From Comamonadaceae bacterium UBA4962 (GTDB lineage Bacteria; Pseudomonadota; Gammaproteobacteria; Burkholderiales; Burkholderiaceae_C), in NCBI GenBank assembly GCA_002397315.1, contig DHAE01000021.1, forward strand, positions 1 through 64,000: a stretch of 64,000 nucleotides of DNA, in the 5' to 3' direction. Position numbers and translations under genes: made by a program. The notes below the pieces were generated by a model, which saw only the letters and a list, made by a program, of their open reading frames with translations, had not been told where the DNA came from and made no database searches. Positions 51,755-60,854 of this stretch are shown piece after piece; within the stretch, counting starts at the first letter, position 1, and the number at the start of each line of letters is the position of its first letter.

Positions 51755-53005
51755 TCAATCCGCCAGGAAGAGTTCCTGCAGATCGCTGAGAAAATCGAAC
51801 CCGCGCTCCGTGGGCCGAACGTGTGCGGCATCGCGCTCGATCAGGCCCTTGCGCTCCGCTTCCGTCAGTGCGCCGGTGATCGCCGACAGCGGCAGCCCGG
51901 TGCGTTCGGTGAAGTCCTGCAGCGCGAAACCGCCCCGCAGGCGCAGCGCGTTGAGCATGAACTCGAACGGCAGGTCCGCGCGCTTCACCTCGTGGTCCTG
52001 CGCCACCGCATTGCCGGCCAGCGCGCGATCCATGTAGCGCTGCGGATCGCGCGTGCGCACCTGCCGCACCACGCGGTGCGCGAAGCTGATCTTCGAATGC
52101 GCCCCCGCGCCGATGCCGAGGTAATCGCCGAACCGCCAGTAGTTGGTGTTGTGCACGCAGGCATGCCCCGGGCGCGCATAGGCCGACACCTCGTAGCGCT
52201 GCAGACCGGCCTCGCCCGTCATCTCGGTGATGCGGTCCAGCATGGCATAGGCCTGGTCGTCCTCCGGCAGGCGCGGCGGGAACTTGGCGAAGTACGTGTT
52301 CGGCTCGATCGTCAGGTGGTAGATGGAAATGTGCGGCGGCCCCAGCGAGAGCGCGAGCGCCACGTCGCGCTCCAGGTCCTGCAGGCTCTGGCCCGGCAGC
52401 GCGTACATGATGTCGAGGTTGAAGGTGTCGAAGGCCTGCGCGGCCTCTTCCACGGCCGCGAGCGCCTGCGCCCGGTCGTGCACGCGCCCCAGCGCCGACA
52501 AAAAGCGGTCGTCGAAGCTCTGCACCCCGATGGACAGGCGCGTGACCCCGGCGCCGCGGTAGGCGCGGAACCGTTCCTTCTCGAAGGTGCCGGGGTTCGC
52601 CTCCAGCGTGATCTCGGCGTCCGCTTCCAGCCGCAGCCGCGCACGCACGCCGCCGATCAGCTGGTCGATCGCCGCCGGCGAGAACAGGCTCGGCGTCCCC
52701 CCGCCGATGAACACGCTGTGCACGGTGCGGCCCCAGACGAGCGGCAGCGCGGCCTCCAGATCCGCCATCAGCGCATCCAGGTAACGCTGCTCCGGCAGTG
52801 CGCCCCGGCCGCCCTGCGCTTCGTGCGAATTGAAATCGCAGTACGGGCATTTCCTGAGGCACCAGGGCAGGTGCACGTACAGCGACAGCGGCGGCAGGCT
52901 GCCCAGGCTCAGCACGCCGGGACGCATCGAATGGCGCACGTCGCGCAGGGGTGCCAGGGCACCGTCGTCCGGCGTGCCGTCGGCGGGAAGAATGGGAATG
53001 GACAC
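51755..53005 (-). CDS. hemW: HemW-type radical SAM protein
   Basis: A 416-residue radical-SAM protein. The Fe-S motif is HLPWCLRKCPYCDF (CxxxCxxC). FIGGGTPSLFSPAAI, the SIGVQSFDDRFLSALGR block, DIMYALPGQSL and the C-terminal HemN_C region with GAGAHSKI match HemW, a haem chaperone formerly called an oxygen-independent coproporphyrinogen oxidase. It lacks the extra Cys of true HemN. The long N-terminus starts with GTG at 53005, 13 bp after rdgB; ATG 52927 is an alternative start. Last gene of a five-gene minus-strand run. Confidence 0.9.
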   Translation of the reverse strand: MSIPILPADGTPDDGALAPLRDVRHSMRPGVLSLGSLPPLSLYVHLPWCLRKCPYCDFNSHEAQGGRGALPEQRYLDALMADLEAALPLVWGRTVHSVFIGGGTPSLFSPAAIDQLIGGVRARLRLEADAEITLEANPGTFEKERFRAYRGAGVTRLSIGVQSFDDRFLSALGRVHDRAQALAAVEEAAQAFDTFNLDIMYALPGQSLQDLERDVALALSLGPPHISIYHLTIEPNTYFAKFPPRLPEDDQAYAMLDRITEMTGEAGLQRYEVSAYARPGHACVHNTNYWRFGDYLGIGAGAHSKISFAHRVVRQVRTRDPQRYMDRALAGNAVAQDHEVKRADLPFEFMLNALRLRGGFALQDFTERTGLPLSAITGALTEAERKGLIERDAAHVRPTERGFDFLSDLQELFLAD

Positions 53006-53018
53006 GGAATGGGCCCCG

Positions 53019-53618
53019 TCAGAACCAGCGCTCGCGCATCAGCGACAGCATCTGCTGTGCGGAGCGCCCACGGTGGCTGTGCGCGTTTTTCACGTCCACC
53101 GGCAACTCGGCGAAGGTCTTGCCGAACTCGGGGATGAACATCACGGGATCGAAACCGAAGCCCCCGTCTCCGCGCGGCTCGGGAGCGATCTCGCCCACCA
53201 CCCGGCCCACGGCGATGAGCGGCTCCGGGTCTTCCGGGCTGCGCACGGCCACCAGCGTGCTCACCATGGCCGCGCGCCGCGAGGCCATGCCGCGCATCTG
53301 CTCCAGCAGCGCGCGCACGTTGTTGGCGTCGCCCTTCTCGTAGCCGAATTGCGTGGCGTAGTACGCGGTCTGCACGCCCGGCTGCCCGCCGAAGGCATCC
53401 ACGCAGAGCCCGGCGTCGTCGGCCAGTGCGGGCAGCCCGGTATGGCCCGACGCGAAGCGCGCCTTGGCCAGCGCGTTCTCCACGAACGTGTGGAACGGCT
53501 CCTCGGCCTCGCCCACGCCCAGGTCCGCCTGCCGCACGAGTTCCACGCCGAGGGGGGCGAACATGCTCTGCAGCTCGGCGAGCTTGCCGCGGTTGTTGGA
53601 AGCCAGGACGAGTCTCAT
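53019..53618 (-). CDS. rdgB: RdgB/HAM1 non-canonical purine NTP pyrophosphatase
   Basis: A 199-residue house-cleaning enzyme that hydrolyses dITP/XTP to monophosphates. The N-terminal LVLASNNRGKLAELQSMF, FVENALAKARFASGHTGLPALADDAGLCVD, GDGGFGFDPVMF and the C-terminal SHRGRS are all conserved. The usual KN(R/x)xSHR reads KNAHSHRGR, an ordinary variant. Start ATG at 53618. It sits between rph and hemW, the standard order in this family. Confidence 0.95.
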   Translation of the reverse strand: MRLVLASNNRGKLAELQSMFAPLGVELVRQADLGVGEAEEPFHTFVENALAKARFASGHTGLPALADDAGLCVDAFGGQPGVQTAYYATQFGYEKGDANNVRALLEQMRGMASRRAAMVSTLVAVRSPEDPEPLIAVGRVVGEIAPEPRGDGGFGFDPVMFIPEFGKTFAELPVDVKNAHSHRGRSAQQMLSLMRERWF

Positions 53619-53700
53619 GGGGAAAATGCCTTTGCGGTGTCTTCGGGGGTGGTCGTGGCGAATCGTGAATCTCGTGGAGGCCGCGCGCATCCCGAGGGGC

Positions 53701-54471
53701 TTACCGGGCCCGGCCGTCCTGAACGGAACCGGATAGCGCCTGCTGCTGCACCGCGATCAGCGCCTCGACGCCCAGCCCCGCCAGTTCGAGCAGGCGGTCC
53801 ATCTCGCGACGCGTGAAGGGCACGCCCTCGGCCGTGCCCTGCACCTCCACGAAGCGGCCGCCATCCATCATGACCACGTTCATGTCGGTATCGCACTGCA
53901 CGTCCTCGACGTATTCGAGGTCGAGCAGCGGCGTGCCCTGCACGATGCCCACCGACACGGCCGCGAGCGGCGCGGTGATGGGCGAGACCGGTATTTTACC
54001 GGCGGCCAGCAGCGCCGAGACGGCGTCGTGCGCCGCCACCCAGGCACCGGTGATGGCCGCGGTGCGCGTGCCGCCGTCGGCCTGCAGCACGTCGCAATCG
54101 AGCTGGATGGTGCGCTCGCCGAGCGCCTTCAGGTCAAACACCGCCCGCAGGCTGCGGCCGATCAGCCGCTGGATCTCCTGCGTGCGGCCGCTCTGCTTGC
54201 CGCGCGCGGCCTCGCGGTCGCTGCGGGTGTGCGTCGCCCGGGGGAGCATGCCGTACTCCGCCGTCACCCAGCCCTCGCCGCTGCCGCGCTTGTGCGGCGG
54301 AACGCGCTCTTCCACCGAGGCCGTGCAGAGCACCTGGGTGTGGCCGAACTCGACCAGCACCGAGCCTTCCGCATGCATGGTGTAGCGGCGGGTGATGCGC
54401 ACGGGGCGCAGCGCGTCGGCGGCGCGGCCGGCGCTGCGTTCGAAGGGGACGGGAACGTGGGAGGAAGTCAT
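53701..54471 (-). CDS. rph: Ribonuclease PH
   Basis: A 256-residue phosphorolytic exonuclease that trims tRNA 3' ends. It has LRPVRITRRYTMHAEGSVL, then GHTQVLCTASVEERVPP, GWVTAEYGMLPRATHTR and GRTQEIQRLIGRSLRAVFD. LDCDVLQADGGTRTAAITGA and a conserved C-terminal VMMDGGRFVEVQGTAEG complete the match. Full length with no change in key residues. It follows the PP2C phosphatase by 79 bp. Confidence 0.96.
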   Translation of the reverse strand: MTSSHVPVPFERSAGRAADALRPVRITRRYTMHAEGSVLVEFGHTQVLCTASVEERVPPHKRGSGEGWVTAEYGMLPRATHTRSDREAARGKQSGRTQEIQRLIGRSLRAVFDLKALGERTIQLDCDVLQADGGTRTAAITGAWVAAHDAVSALLAAGKIPVSPITAPLAAVSVGIVQGTPLLDLEYVEDVQCDTDMNVVMMDGGRFVEVQGTAEGVPFTRREMDRLLELAGLGVEALIAVQQQALSGSVQDGRAR

Positions 54472-54550
54472 GGTGTGCGGGGATGGGTGAATGGATGGGG
54501 GACGGCCCCCGGGCGCAGCCGGGGGGCACGGATCGCCCCCGCGGGCCGCG

Positions 54551-55471
54551 TCAGCCCTTGCGCGCGGCAGAGCGGCGGATGGCTTCGTTGATCTCGGCGA
54601 TGGACCGCTCGATCGCCTCGTCGTCGAGGTCGTCCGGGTCGTCGCTGTCGCCGAGCCCGGCGCCGAAAGCGCCCGCCTGGATCGTGGACGCGAAGCCGTC
54701 GTCGCCGATGTGGTGCGTGGAAATGCCCTGGGTGGACTCGAAGGTGTCCGGGGTCTCCCACTCCATGGCCACCACCGTGACGTTGTCGCTGCTGTCGCCG
54801 GCCTTGCGCAGGGCGTCCTCGACGAGTTCCGGCACCGCCTGCGACACCGGCAGCCGCCCGAGCGGCCGCGCGATGGCGGCGTCGTCCAGCGCGCCCCAGA
54901 GGCCGTCGGAGCACAGCATCAGGCGATCGCCCTGCTCCAGCGCGACGGGGCCCGTGATGTCGTAGATCGGCTTCGTCGGCGAGCCCAGGCAGGTGAAGAG
55001 CACGTTGCGGTTCACGCGGTCCAGGCTGGGCAGCGTGACGCTGCGCAGCTCCATGTACGAGTGGTCGCGCGTGCGCGTCAGCAGTTCGCCCGCGCGCACC
55101 ATGTAGAGCCGCGAATCCCCGCAATGCACCCAGCTGGCGCTGCCGGACTGCACCACCGCCGCCACGAGCGTGGTACGGGGTGTGTCCAGCATGCCCTTGT
55201 CGCTGGCATAGCGCAGTATCTGGTGGTGCGCCGCGAGCAGCGCTTCCGCCAGGAACGCGTCCACCGAAGGAAGCAGTGGCTTGGCCTGGCGCTGGAACGC
55301 CGCCGACACCGTCTGCACCGCAATCTGCGCGGCCACTTCACCCTCCGGATGGCCGCCCATGCCGTCCGCCAGCACGAACAGACAGGACTCGCGCGTGTAG
55401 CAGTAGCCCATCCGGTCCTCGTTGACCTCGCGGCCGCCGCGGCGGCTCACCTGGAAGACCGAGAATTTCAT
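54551..55471 (-). CDS. PP2C-type Ser/Thr protein phosphatase
   Basis: A 306-residue PP2C. Metal-binding motifs are EDRMGYC at the N-terminus, LFVLADGMGGHPEGEVAAQ, LCSDGLWGALDDAAIA and SSDNVTVVAMEWE. It should dephosphorylate substrates of the adjacent kinase. The ATG at 55471 overlaps the kinase stop by 4 bp. A C-terminal Asp/Asp-rich tail (DSDDPDDLDDEAIERSIAEI) is unusual. Confidence 0.93.
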   Translation of the reverse strand: MKFSVFQVSRRGGREVNEDRMGYCYTRESCLFVLADGMGGHPEGEVAAQIAVQTVSAAFQRQAKPLLPSVDAFLAEALLAAHHQILRYASDKGMLDTPRTTLVAAVVQSGSASWVHCGDSRLYMVRAGELLTRTRDHSYMELRSVTLPSLDRVNRNVLFTCLGSPTKPIYDITGPVALEQGDRLMLCSDGLWGALDDAAIARPLGRLPVSQAVPELVEDALRKAGDSSDNVTVVAMEWETPDTFESTQGISTHHIGDDGFASTIQAGAFGAGLGDSDDPDDLDDEAIERSIAEINEAIRRSAARKG

Positions 55472-56490
55472 TTCTGTCTAGCCCCTCCGCCGAGGCGTGT
55501 GGCCTCGCCCACCTTCTGTACGTTCTTTTTGGTGTCCGACACCAGCGTGTCGAGCTGCAGCCGCATCTTCTCGCCGACCGACAGCTTGGTGTACTGCCGT
55601 TCTCCCTCGCGGCTCAGCTCTTTCTGCAGCGCGAAAACCGACTGCGGGCGCGACAGCGGATCGAGCGCCATGCACCATTCCACCACCTCGATGAGGTTGT
55701 CGGAATACACCCCGCGCAGCTTGCTCAGCGCGAGCGACAGGCGGTCTTTTTCGGCACGCTGCGGCGCCTCGTTCGGCGGGTAGCCCTGCATGCAGGCGTA
55801 GATGCAGGCGCCGATCGCGTAGATGTCCGTCCACGGCCCCATCGAGGAATCGCGGCGGTACATCTCCGGGGCGGCGAAGCCGGGCGTGTACATCGGCCGG
55901 ATGAAGTTGCCTTCCTTCGACAGCACTTCGCGCGCCGCCCCGAAATCTATCATCACCGCCTTGTTGTCGTCGGTGATGAAGATGTTGGCCGGCTTGATGT
56001 CCAGGTGCAGCATCTTGTGCTGGTGCACGATGCGCAGGCCGCGCAGCACTTCGTCGAACAGCGAGCGGATGGTGGACTCGCGGAACACCTTCTGGGTCTT
56101 GAGGTCACGCGCGGTGATGATGAAGTCCTGCAGGGTCGCGCCCTCCAGGTAGTTCATCACCATGTAGACGGTTTCGTTCTCGCGGAAGAAGTTGAGAACG
56201 CTCACCACCGAGGCATGCGAGATCTGGGCGAGCGCCCGGCCTTCCTCGAAGAAGCTCTTGAGGCCGAGACGGTAGAGCGACAGCTTCTCGGGTGGAACCT
56301 TCGGCAGCAGTTCTCCGGCAGCGCGGGTCGCCAGGGAGGACGGCAGGTACTCCTTGATGGCCACCTGCTGCCCTTCGGGATCGACGGCGAGGTACACCAC
56401 GCCGAAGCCGCCGGAAGAGAGCCGGCGAACCACGCGGTAGCCGCCGATCATCGTGTCGGGCGGCAAAGGGGCCGGCTTGATTTTTGACAT
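55468..56490 (-). CDS. Eukaryotic-like Ser/Thr protein kinase
   Basis: A 340-residue cytosolic Hanks-type kinase. The glycine loop is LSSGGFGVVYLAVDPEG and VAIKEY carries the ATP lysine. The catalytic loop is LHLDIKPANIFI, with Leu in place of the HRD arginine, then MIDFGAARE (DFG) and GFAAPEMY in place of APE context. No transmembrane or PASTA segment follows. It pairs with the PP2C phosphatase and heads the rph-rdgB-hemW run. Its substrates are unknown; the replaced Arg hints at activation-loop-independent activity. Confidence 0.92.
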   Translation of the reverse strand: MSKIKPAPLPPDTMIGGYRVVRRLSSGGFGVVYLAVDPEGQQVAIKEYLPSSLATRAAGELLPKVPPEKLSLYRLGLKSFFEEGRALAQISHASVVSVLNFFRENETVYMVMNYLEGATLQDFIITARDLKTQKVFRESTIRSLFDEVLRGLRIVHQHKMLHLDIKPANIFITDDNKAVMIDFGAAREVLSKEGNFIRPMYTPGFAAPEMYRRDSSMGPWTDIYAIGACIYACMQGYPPNEAPQRAEKDRLSLALSKLRGVYSDNLIEVVEWCMALDPLSRPQSVFALQKELSREGERQYTKLSVGEKMRLQLDTLVSDTKKNVQKVGEATRLGGGARQK

Positions 56491-56576
56491 GTTTGCGAAG
56501 AAAACCGGGACGTGTCCCGATCGGGAAAAGGAACCCGGATAATCGCCGGATCGCAAGCAATCACCGAAATAGTCCG

Positions 56577-57488
56577 ATGGCAGTTTACAGCATGACCGGC
56601 TACGCGAGCGCCCAGCTCGACGCCAACGCCGCCGAGGCAGACGGCGGTGCCCGACCGGCCCGACTGGGGATCGAAATCCGCTCCGTCAACAGCCGCTTCC
56701 TGGACCTCACCTTCCGCCTGCCCGACGAGCTGCGCGCGCAGGAACCGGCCCTGCGCGCCCTGGTCGGCCAGCACCTCAAGCGGGGCAAGGTGGAAGTGCG
56801 CGCCTCCTTCGAATCCGATGCCCCCGGGCAACTCGCCGCCCCCTCTCCGCGCGTGCTGCAGCAGCTCAACTCGGCCCAGGATGCCGTGCGGGCCTGGCTG
56901 CCGTCGGCCGCGCCGCTCTCCGTGGCCGACGCGCTGCGCTTTTGCGCGGCTTCCGGCGCGGCGTCCGCCGCCTGGAGCGCCGAGGACGTGCAGTCGCTGG
57001 CAGGCCAGGCGCTCGAGGATCTCGTCGCCGCCCGCGAACGCGAGGGCAAGCGCCTGTCGGCCATGCTGCAGGACCGCGTGCGCCAACTGCGTGCCCTGGC
57101 GGGGCAGGCCGGCCCGCTCGTGCCACAACTGGTGGACCAGCAGCGCCAGCGCTTCCTCGAACGCTGGAAGGAGGCCATGGCCCTCACCGAAGGCAGCGCC
57201 GTGCCCGAGGCGGCCCAGGACCGCGCCCTGACCGAGGCCACCGCCTTCGCCATCCGCATCGACGTCGCGGAAGAGATCACGCGGCTCGCCTCCCACCTCG
57301 ACGAAATCGAGCGCCTGCTCAAGAAGGGCGGGGAGATCGGCAAGCGGCTGGATTTCCTCATCCAGGAACTGCACCGCGAGGCCAACACGCTCGGCTCGAA
57401 GTCCGCCGCCATGGAGCTGACGCGCATCAGCGTCGACATGAAGGTGCTCATCGAGCAGATGCGCGAGCAGGTGCAGAACGTCGAGTGA
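56577..57488 (+). CDS. yicC: YicC family endoribonuclease
   Basis: A 303-residue YicC protein. It starts VYSMTGYASAQ, has IEIRSVNSRFLDLTFRLPDEL, then LKRGKVEVR, and ends with KKGGEIGKRLDFLIQELHREANTLGSKS, the most conserved part of the family. Members are hexameric RNases that act on small RNAs. Divergent from the kinase, with 86 bp between. It leads the yicC-gmk-rpoZ-spoT block, a common order in proteobacteria. Confidence 0.94.
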   Translation: MAVYSMTGYASAQLDANAAEADGGARPARLGIEIRSVNSRFLDLTFRLPDELRAQEPALRALVGQHLKRGKVEVRASFESDAPGQLAAPSPRVLQQLNSAQDAVRAWLPSAAPLSVADALRFCAASGAASAAWSAEDVQSLAGQALEDLVAAREREGKRLSAMLQDRVRQLRALAGQAGPLVPQLVDQQRQRFLERWKEAMALTEGSAVPEAAQDRALTEATAFAIRIDVAEEITRLASHLDEIERLLKKGGEIGKRLDFLIQELHREANTLGSKSAAMELTRISVDMKVLIEQMREQVQNVE

Positions 57489-57531
57489 GCGATAATCCTC
57501 CTGATTTGATAGCAGCCCGCGCACATCCCGT

Positions 57532-58152
57532 ATGGACTATCCCGGAAATCTTTTCGTAGTGGCGGCGCCGAGCGGCGCAGGCAAGTCGAGCCTGGTCAAG
57601 GCCCTGCTGGAGCTCGACTCCCACGTGCAGCCCTCCGTCTCCCACACCACGCGCCCGCCGCGCGGCCAGGAGCGGCACGGCCGCGAGTACTTCTTCACCT
57701 CCGAGCAGGAGTTCGACGCGATGGTCGCCGGCAACGGCTTCATCGAGTGGGCGCACGTGCACGGGCGCCGCTACGGCACCTCCCGCAAGAGCATCGAGGA
57801 GCGCATCGGCCAAGGCGCGGACGTGATCCTGGAGATCGACTTCCAGGGTGCCATGCAGGTGAAGGAGGCCTTCTCCAATGCGGTGCTCATCTTCATCCTG
57901 CCGCCGAGCTGGGAAGAGTTGCGCTCGCGCCTGGAGCGCCGCGGCGAGGACGCTCCCGACGTGATCGAGCTGCGGCTCAAGAACGCGGCCATCGAGATGG
58001 CACAGGCCGAGAAATTCGACTTCGTTATAATCAACGAATTATTCGAACGGGCGCTTTTCGACATGAAAACCGTCGTTCACGCCCAGCGGCTCAAGTATGC
58101 GGCCCAGCGCCGCGCCCGGGCCGATACCTTCGAATCCCTCAATATCCTCTAG
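57532..58152 (+). CDS. gmk: Guanylate kinase
   Basis: A 206-residue kinase that converts GMP to GDP with ATP. The P-loop is APSGAGKSSLVKAL, then SHTTRPPRGQERHGREYFFTS with GMP-binding Arg/Tyr, and EIDFQGAMQVKE. The length and motif order are normal. Start ATG at 57532, which lies 43 bp after yicC. It ends 18 bp before rpoZ. Confidence 0.96.
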   Translation: MDYPGNLFVVAAPSGAGKSSLVKALLELDSHVQPSVSHTTRPPRGQERHGREYFFTSEQEFDAMVAGNGFIEWAHVHGRRYGTSRKSIEERIGQGADVILEIDFQGAMQVKEAFSNAVLIFILPPSWEELRSRLERRGEDAPDVIELRLKNAAIEMAQAEKFDFVIINELFERALFDMKTVVHAQRLKYAAQRRARADTFESLNIL

Positions 58153-58170
58153 ACCGCCAGGAGAATCCGC

Positions 58171-58374
58171 ATGGCACGCATCACCGTTGAAGACTGCCTC
58201 GAGCAGATCCCGAACCGTTTCCAGCTCGTCCTGGCGGCCACGTACCGCGCGCGCATGCTCAGCCAGGGCCACGCCCCGAAGATCGAGAGCCGCAACAAGC
58301 CCGCCGTGACGGCCCTGCGCGAAATCGCCGAAGGCAAGATCGGCCTGGAAATGCTCAAGAAGGTGCCCGGCTGA
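58171..58374 (+). CDS. rpoZ: RNA polymerase omega subunit
   Basis: A 67-residue omega: ARITVEDCLEQIPNRFQLVLAATYRARML is the conserved fold, followed by SRNKPAVTALREIAEGKIG. In bacteria that make ppGpp, omega forms part of a ppGpp site on polymerase, so its place before spoT is functional as well as conserved. GGAG lies before the ATG at 58171. An intrinsic terminator follows at 58422. Confidence 0.96.
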   Translation: MARITVEDCLEQIPNRFQLVLAATYRARMLSQGHAPKIESRNKPAVTALREIAEGKIGLEMLKKVPG

Positions 58375-58421
58375 TCCTGCCGTCCCCCCACACTGCGCGC
58401 CTTTCGCGTGCGGCAATCAAC

Positions 58422-58447
58422 AGCACCGCCAGGCGGTGCTTTTTTTT
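58422..58447 (+). terminator. Intrinsic terminator between rpoZ and spoT
   Basis: AGCACCGCC (58422-58430) pairs perfectly with GGCGGTGCT (58432-58440), followed by an eight-T run through 58447. It lies 48 bp after rpoZ and 42 bp before the spoT ATG, so part of spoT expression should come from readthrough or a local promoter. Confidence 0.88.
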
Positions 58448-58488
58448 GCCTTCGGCCGGCTCGGCACGGGCACGCTACATTTCAGGGT

Positions 58489-60756
58489 ATGAATGAGGTC
58501 CTGACCAAACCCTCCGCCCCGGAGCCGCGCCCCGGCAGCGCCCCGGCGGCGGGCGCGTCCGCGGCCGCCGCCAACGCGGCCGCCGCCAGTTTCGCCTCGC
58601 TCACCGAAAACCTCGACTACCTCGACGCGGCCAGCATCGAGCAGGTGCGGCAGGCCTACAAATTCGCCGACAAGGCCCACCTCGGTCAGCTGCGCAGCAG
58701 CGGCGAGCCCTACATCACCCACCCCATCGCGGTGGCCGCCCAGTGCGCCACCTGGAAGCTCGATGCCCAGGCGCTGATGGCGGCGCTGCTGCACGACGCG
58801 ATGGAGGACTGCGGCGTCACCAAGGCCGACCTCGTCGAGCGCTTCGGCCCGCAGGTGGCCGAACTCGTGGACGGCCTCACCAAGCTCGACAAGCTGCAGT
58901 TCAACACCCGCGAAGAGAACCAGGCCGAGTCCTTCCGCAAGATGCTGCTGGCCATGGCGCGCGACGTGCGCGTCATCCTGATCAAGCTCGCGGACCGTAC
59001 GCACAACATGCGCACGCTCTCGGACATGCCGCGCACCAAGTGGGGCCGCATCGCCTCCGAGACGCTGGAAATCTACGCCCCCATCGCGCACCGCCTGGGC
59101 CTGAACCAGACCTACCGCGAACTGCAGGACCTGTCCTTCCGCCACCTGCATCCCTGGCGCTATGCCACCCTCTCCAAGGCGGTGAACAAGGCGCGCAACC
59201 GCCGGCGCGACCTCATCCAGAAGGTGCAGACCGAGGTCGATTCCGCCTTCGCCCGCATCGGCATGCAGGCCCGGCTCGCTGGCCGCGAGAAGACGCTCTA
59301 CGCCATCTACCAGAAGATGGACACCAAGCACCTGAGCTTCGCCCAGGTGACGGACATCTACGGCTTCCGGGTGATCGTGTCGTCGGTGACCGACTGCTAC
59401 ACGGCGCTCGGCGTGCTCCACCAGCTCTACAAGCCCGTGCCGGGCCGGTTCAAGGACCACATCGCCATCGCCAAGCTCAACGGCTACCAATCGCTGCACA
59501 CCACGCTCGTGGGCCCCTCCGGCGTCAACATCGAGTTCCAGATGCGCACCGAGGAAATGCACGTGGTGGCAGAGGCCGGCGTCGCGGCGCACTGGCTCTA
59601 CAAGGCGCAGAACGCCGAGGGGAGCACGGCCGAACGCCTGGGGACCAAGTGGCTGCAGTCGCTGCTCGACATCCAGAACGAGACGCGCGACGCCGCCGAA
59701 TTCTGGGACCACGTGAAGGTGGACCTGTTCCCGGATGCGGTCTACGTGTTCACGCCCAAGAGCCAGATCATGGCCCTGCCCCGCGGCGCCACGGTGGTCG
59801 ACTTCGCCTACGCCATCCACAGCAACGTGGGTGACCGGGCCACGGCCGCGAAGATCAACAACGAGCAGGTTCCGCTGCGCACCGAGCTGAAGAACGGCGA
59901 CGTGGTGGAGATCATCACCGCGCCCGTCTCCACCCCCAACCCCGCGTGGCTGGGCTTCGTGCGCACGGGGCGCGCTCGCTCGAAGATCCGCCACTACCTC
60001 AAGACGCTCGCCCACACCGAATCCGCGGGCCTCGGCGAGAAACTGCTCACCCAGGCCCTGCGCGCCGAAGGGCTGGAGCGCCTGCCCTCGGAAGAAGAGA
60101 ACCACGCCCTCTGGGACAAGCTGCTGCGCTTCACCGGCAACCGCACGCGCACCGAGCTCATGACCGACATCGGCCTGGGCAAGCGCATCGCCGGCATCGT
60201 GGCCAAGCGGCTCATGGTGCTGATGGCCGAACACGGCCACCGCCCGGATGCCCTGCTGCTGACCCGCGAGCGCTACACCTCGCACGAGAACGTCTCGCAG
60301 GGCGGCGTCACGCTCGATGGCAGCGAGAACGCCTCGGTGCAGTACGCCAGCTGCTGCCGGCCGGTGCCGGGCGATCCGATCGTCGGCTACCTCGGCCGCG
60401 GCGAGGGCCTCGTGGTCCACAACGCGCAATGCGGCGTGGCCAAGAAGCTCCAGCACAAGGACAGCGAACGCTTCATCACCGTCGACTGGGCGGACGAGCC
60501 CACCCGCATGTTCGAGACGGGCATCGTCGTCACGGTCACGAACGGCAAGGGCGTGCTCGCGCGCATCGCCGCGGAACTGGCCAGTTCCGAAGCCGACATC
60601 GTCCACGTCGACATGGACGAGGAAAAGGCCATGGACACCACCGACCTCCGGCTGGTCGTGGCCGTGCGCGACCAGCCGCACATCGAGGCGGCGCTGCGCA
60701 ACCTGCGCCGCACCACGGCCGTGCTGCGCGCCTTCCGCATCCTGCCGTCCCTGTAG
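58489..60756 (+). CDS. spoT: Bifunctional (p)ppGpp synthetase/hydrolase SpoT
   Basis: A 755-residue RSH enzyme. The hydrolase HD domain has the intact HDAMEDCG near residue 100. The synthetase has DIYGFRVIVSSVTDCYTALG and RFKDHIAIAKLNGYQSLHTTL. A TGS domain (VFTPKSQIMALPRGATVVDFAYAIH), zinc-finger-like CCRPVPGD and C-terminal ACT domain follow. Both activities should be present, as in SpoT/Rel. The N-terminus has an Ala-rich extension. The ATG at 58489 was chosen for lack of better starts; the extension is not conserved. Confidence 0.94.
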   Translation: MNEVLTKPSAPEPRPGSAPAAGASAAAANAAAASFASLTENLDYLDAASIEQVRQAYKFADKAHLGQLRSSGEPYITHPIAVAAQCATWKLDAQALMAALLHDAMEDCGVTKADLVERFGPQVAELVDGLTKLDKLQFNTREENQAESFRKMLLAMARDVRVILIKLADRTHNMRTLSDMPRTKWGRIASETLEIYAPIAHRLGLNQTYRELQDLSFRHLHPWRYATLSKAVNKARNRRRDLIQKVQTEVDSAFARIGMQARLAGREKTLYAIYQKMDTKHLSFAQVTDIYGFRVIVSSVTDCYTALGVLHQLYKPVPGRFKDHIAIAKLNGYQSLHTTLVGPSGVNIEFQMRTEEMHVVAEAGVAAHWLYKAQNAEGSTAERLGTKWLQSLLDIQNETRDAAEFWDHVKVDLFPDAVYVFTPKSQIMALPRGATVVDFAYAIHSNVGDRATAAKINNEQVPLRTELKNGDVVEIITAPVSTPNPAWLGFVRTGRARSKIRHYLKTLAHTESAGLGEKLLTQALRAEGLERLPSEEENHALWDKLLRFTGNRTRTELMTDIGLGKRIAGIVAKRLMVLMAEHGHRPDALLLTRERYTSHENVSQGGVTLDGSENASVQYASCCRPVPGDPIVGYLGRGEGLVVHNAQCGVAKKLQHKDSERFITVDWADEPTRMFETGIVVTVTNGKGVLARIAAELASSEADIVHVDMDEEKAMDTTDLRLVVAVRDQPHIEAALRNLRRTTAVLRAFRILPSL

Positions 60757-60807
60757 GGCGACGGGCGGCAGCCCGCCCGCCCCCGGTTGCGCGCTCGTCT
60801 TTGCACC

Positions 60808-60840
60808 CGTCTTCGTGCCCCCAATGGGCACATGAAGACG
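60808..60840. terminator. Long hairpin between convergent spoT and greB
   Basis: CGTCTTC-GTGCCC (60808-60820) pairs with GGGCAC-AT-GAAGACG (60826-60840) with a 2-base bulge and a 5-base loop. It lies in the ~100-bp gap between two convergent stops. No T tract follows on either strand, so the terminator role is inferred from position. Confidence 0.45.
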
Positions 60841-60854
60841 AGAACACAAAGGCG

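Noticed and set aside
58417..60849. Minus-strand frame opposite spoT
   Set aside because: Shadow of spoT. The plus-strand protein has all RSH motifs.
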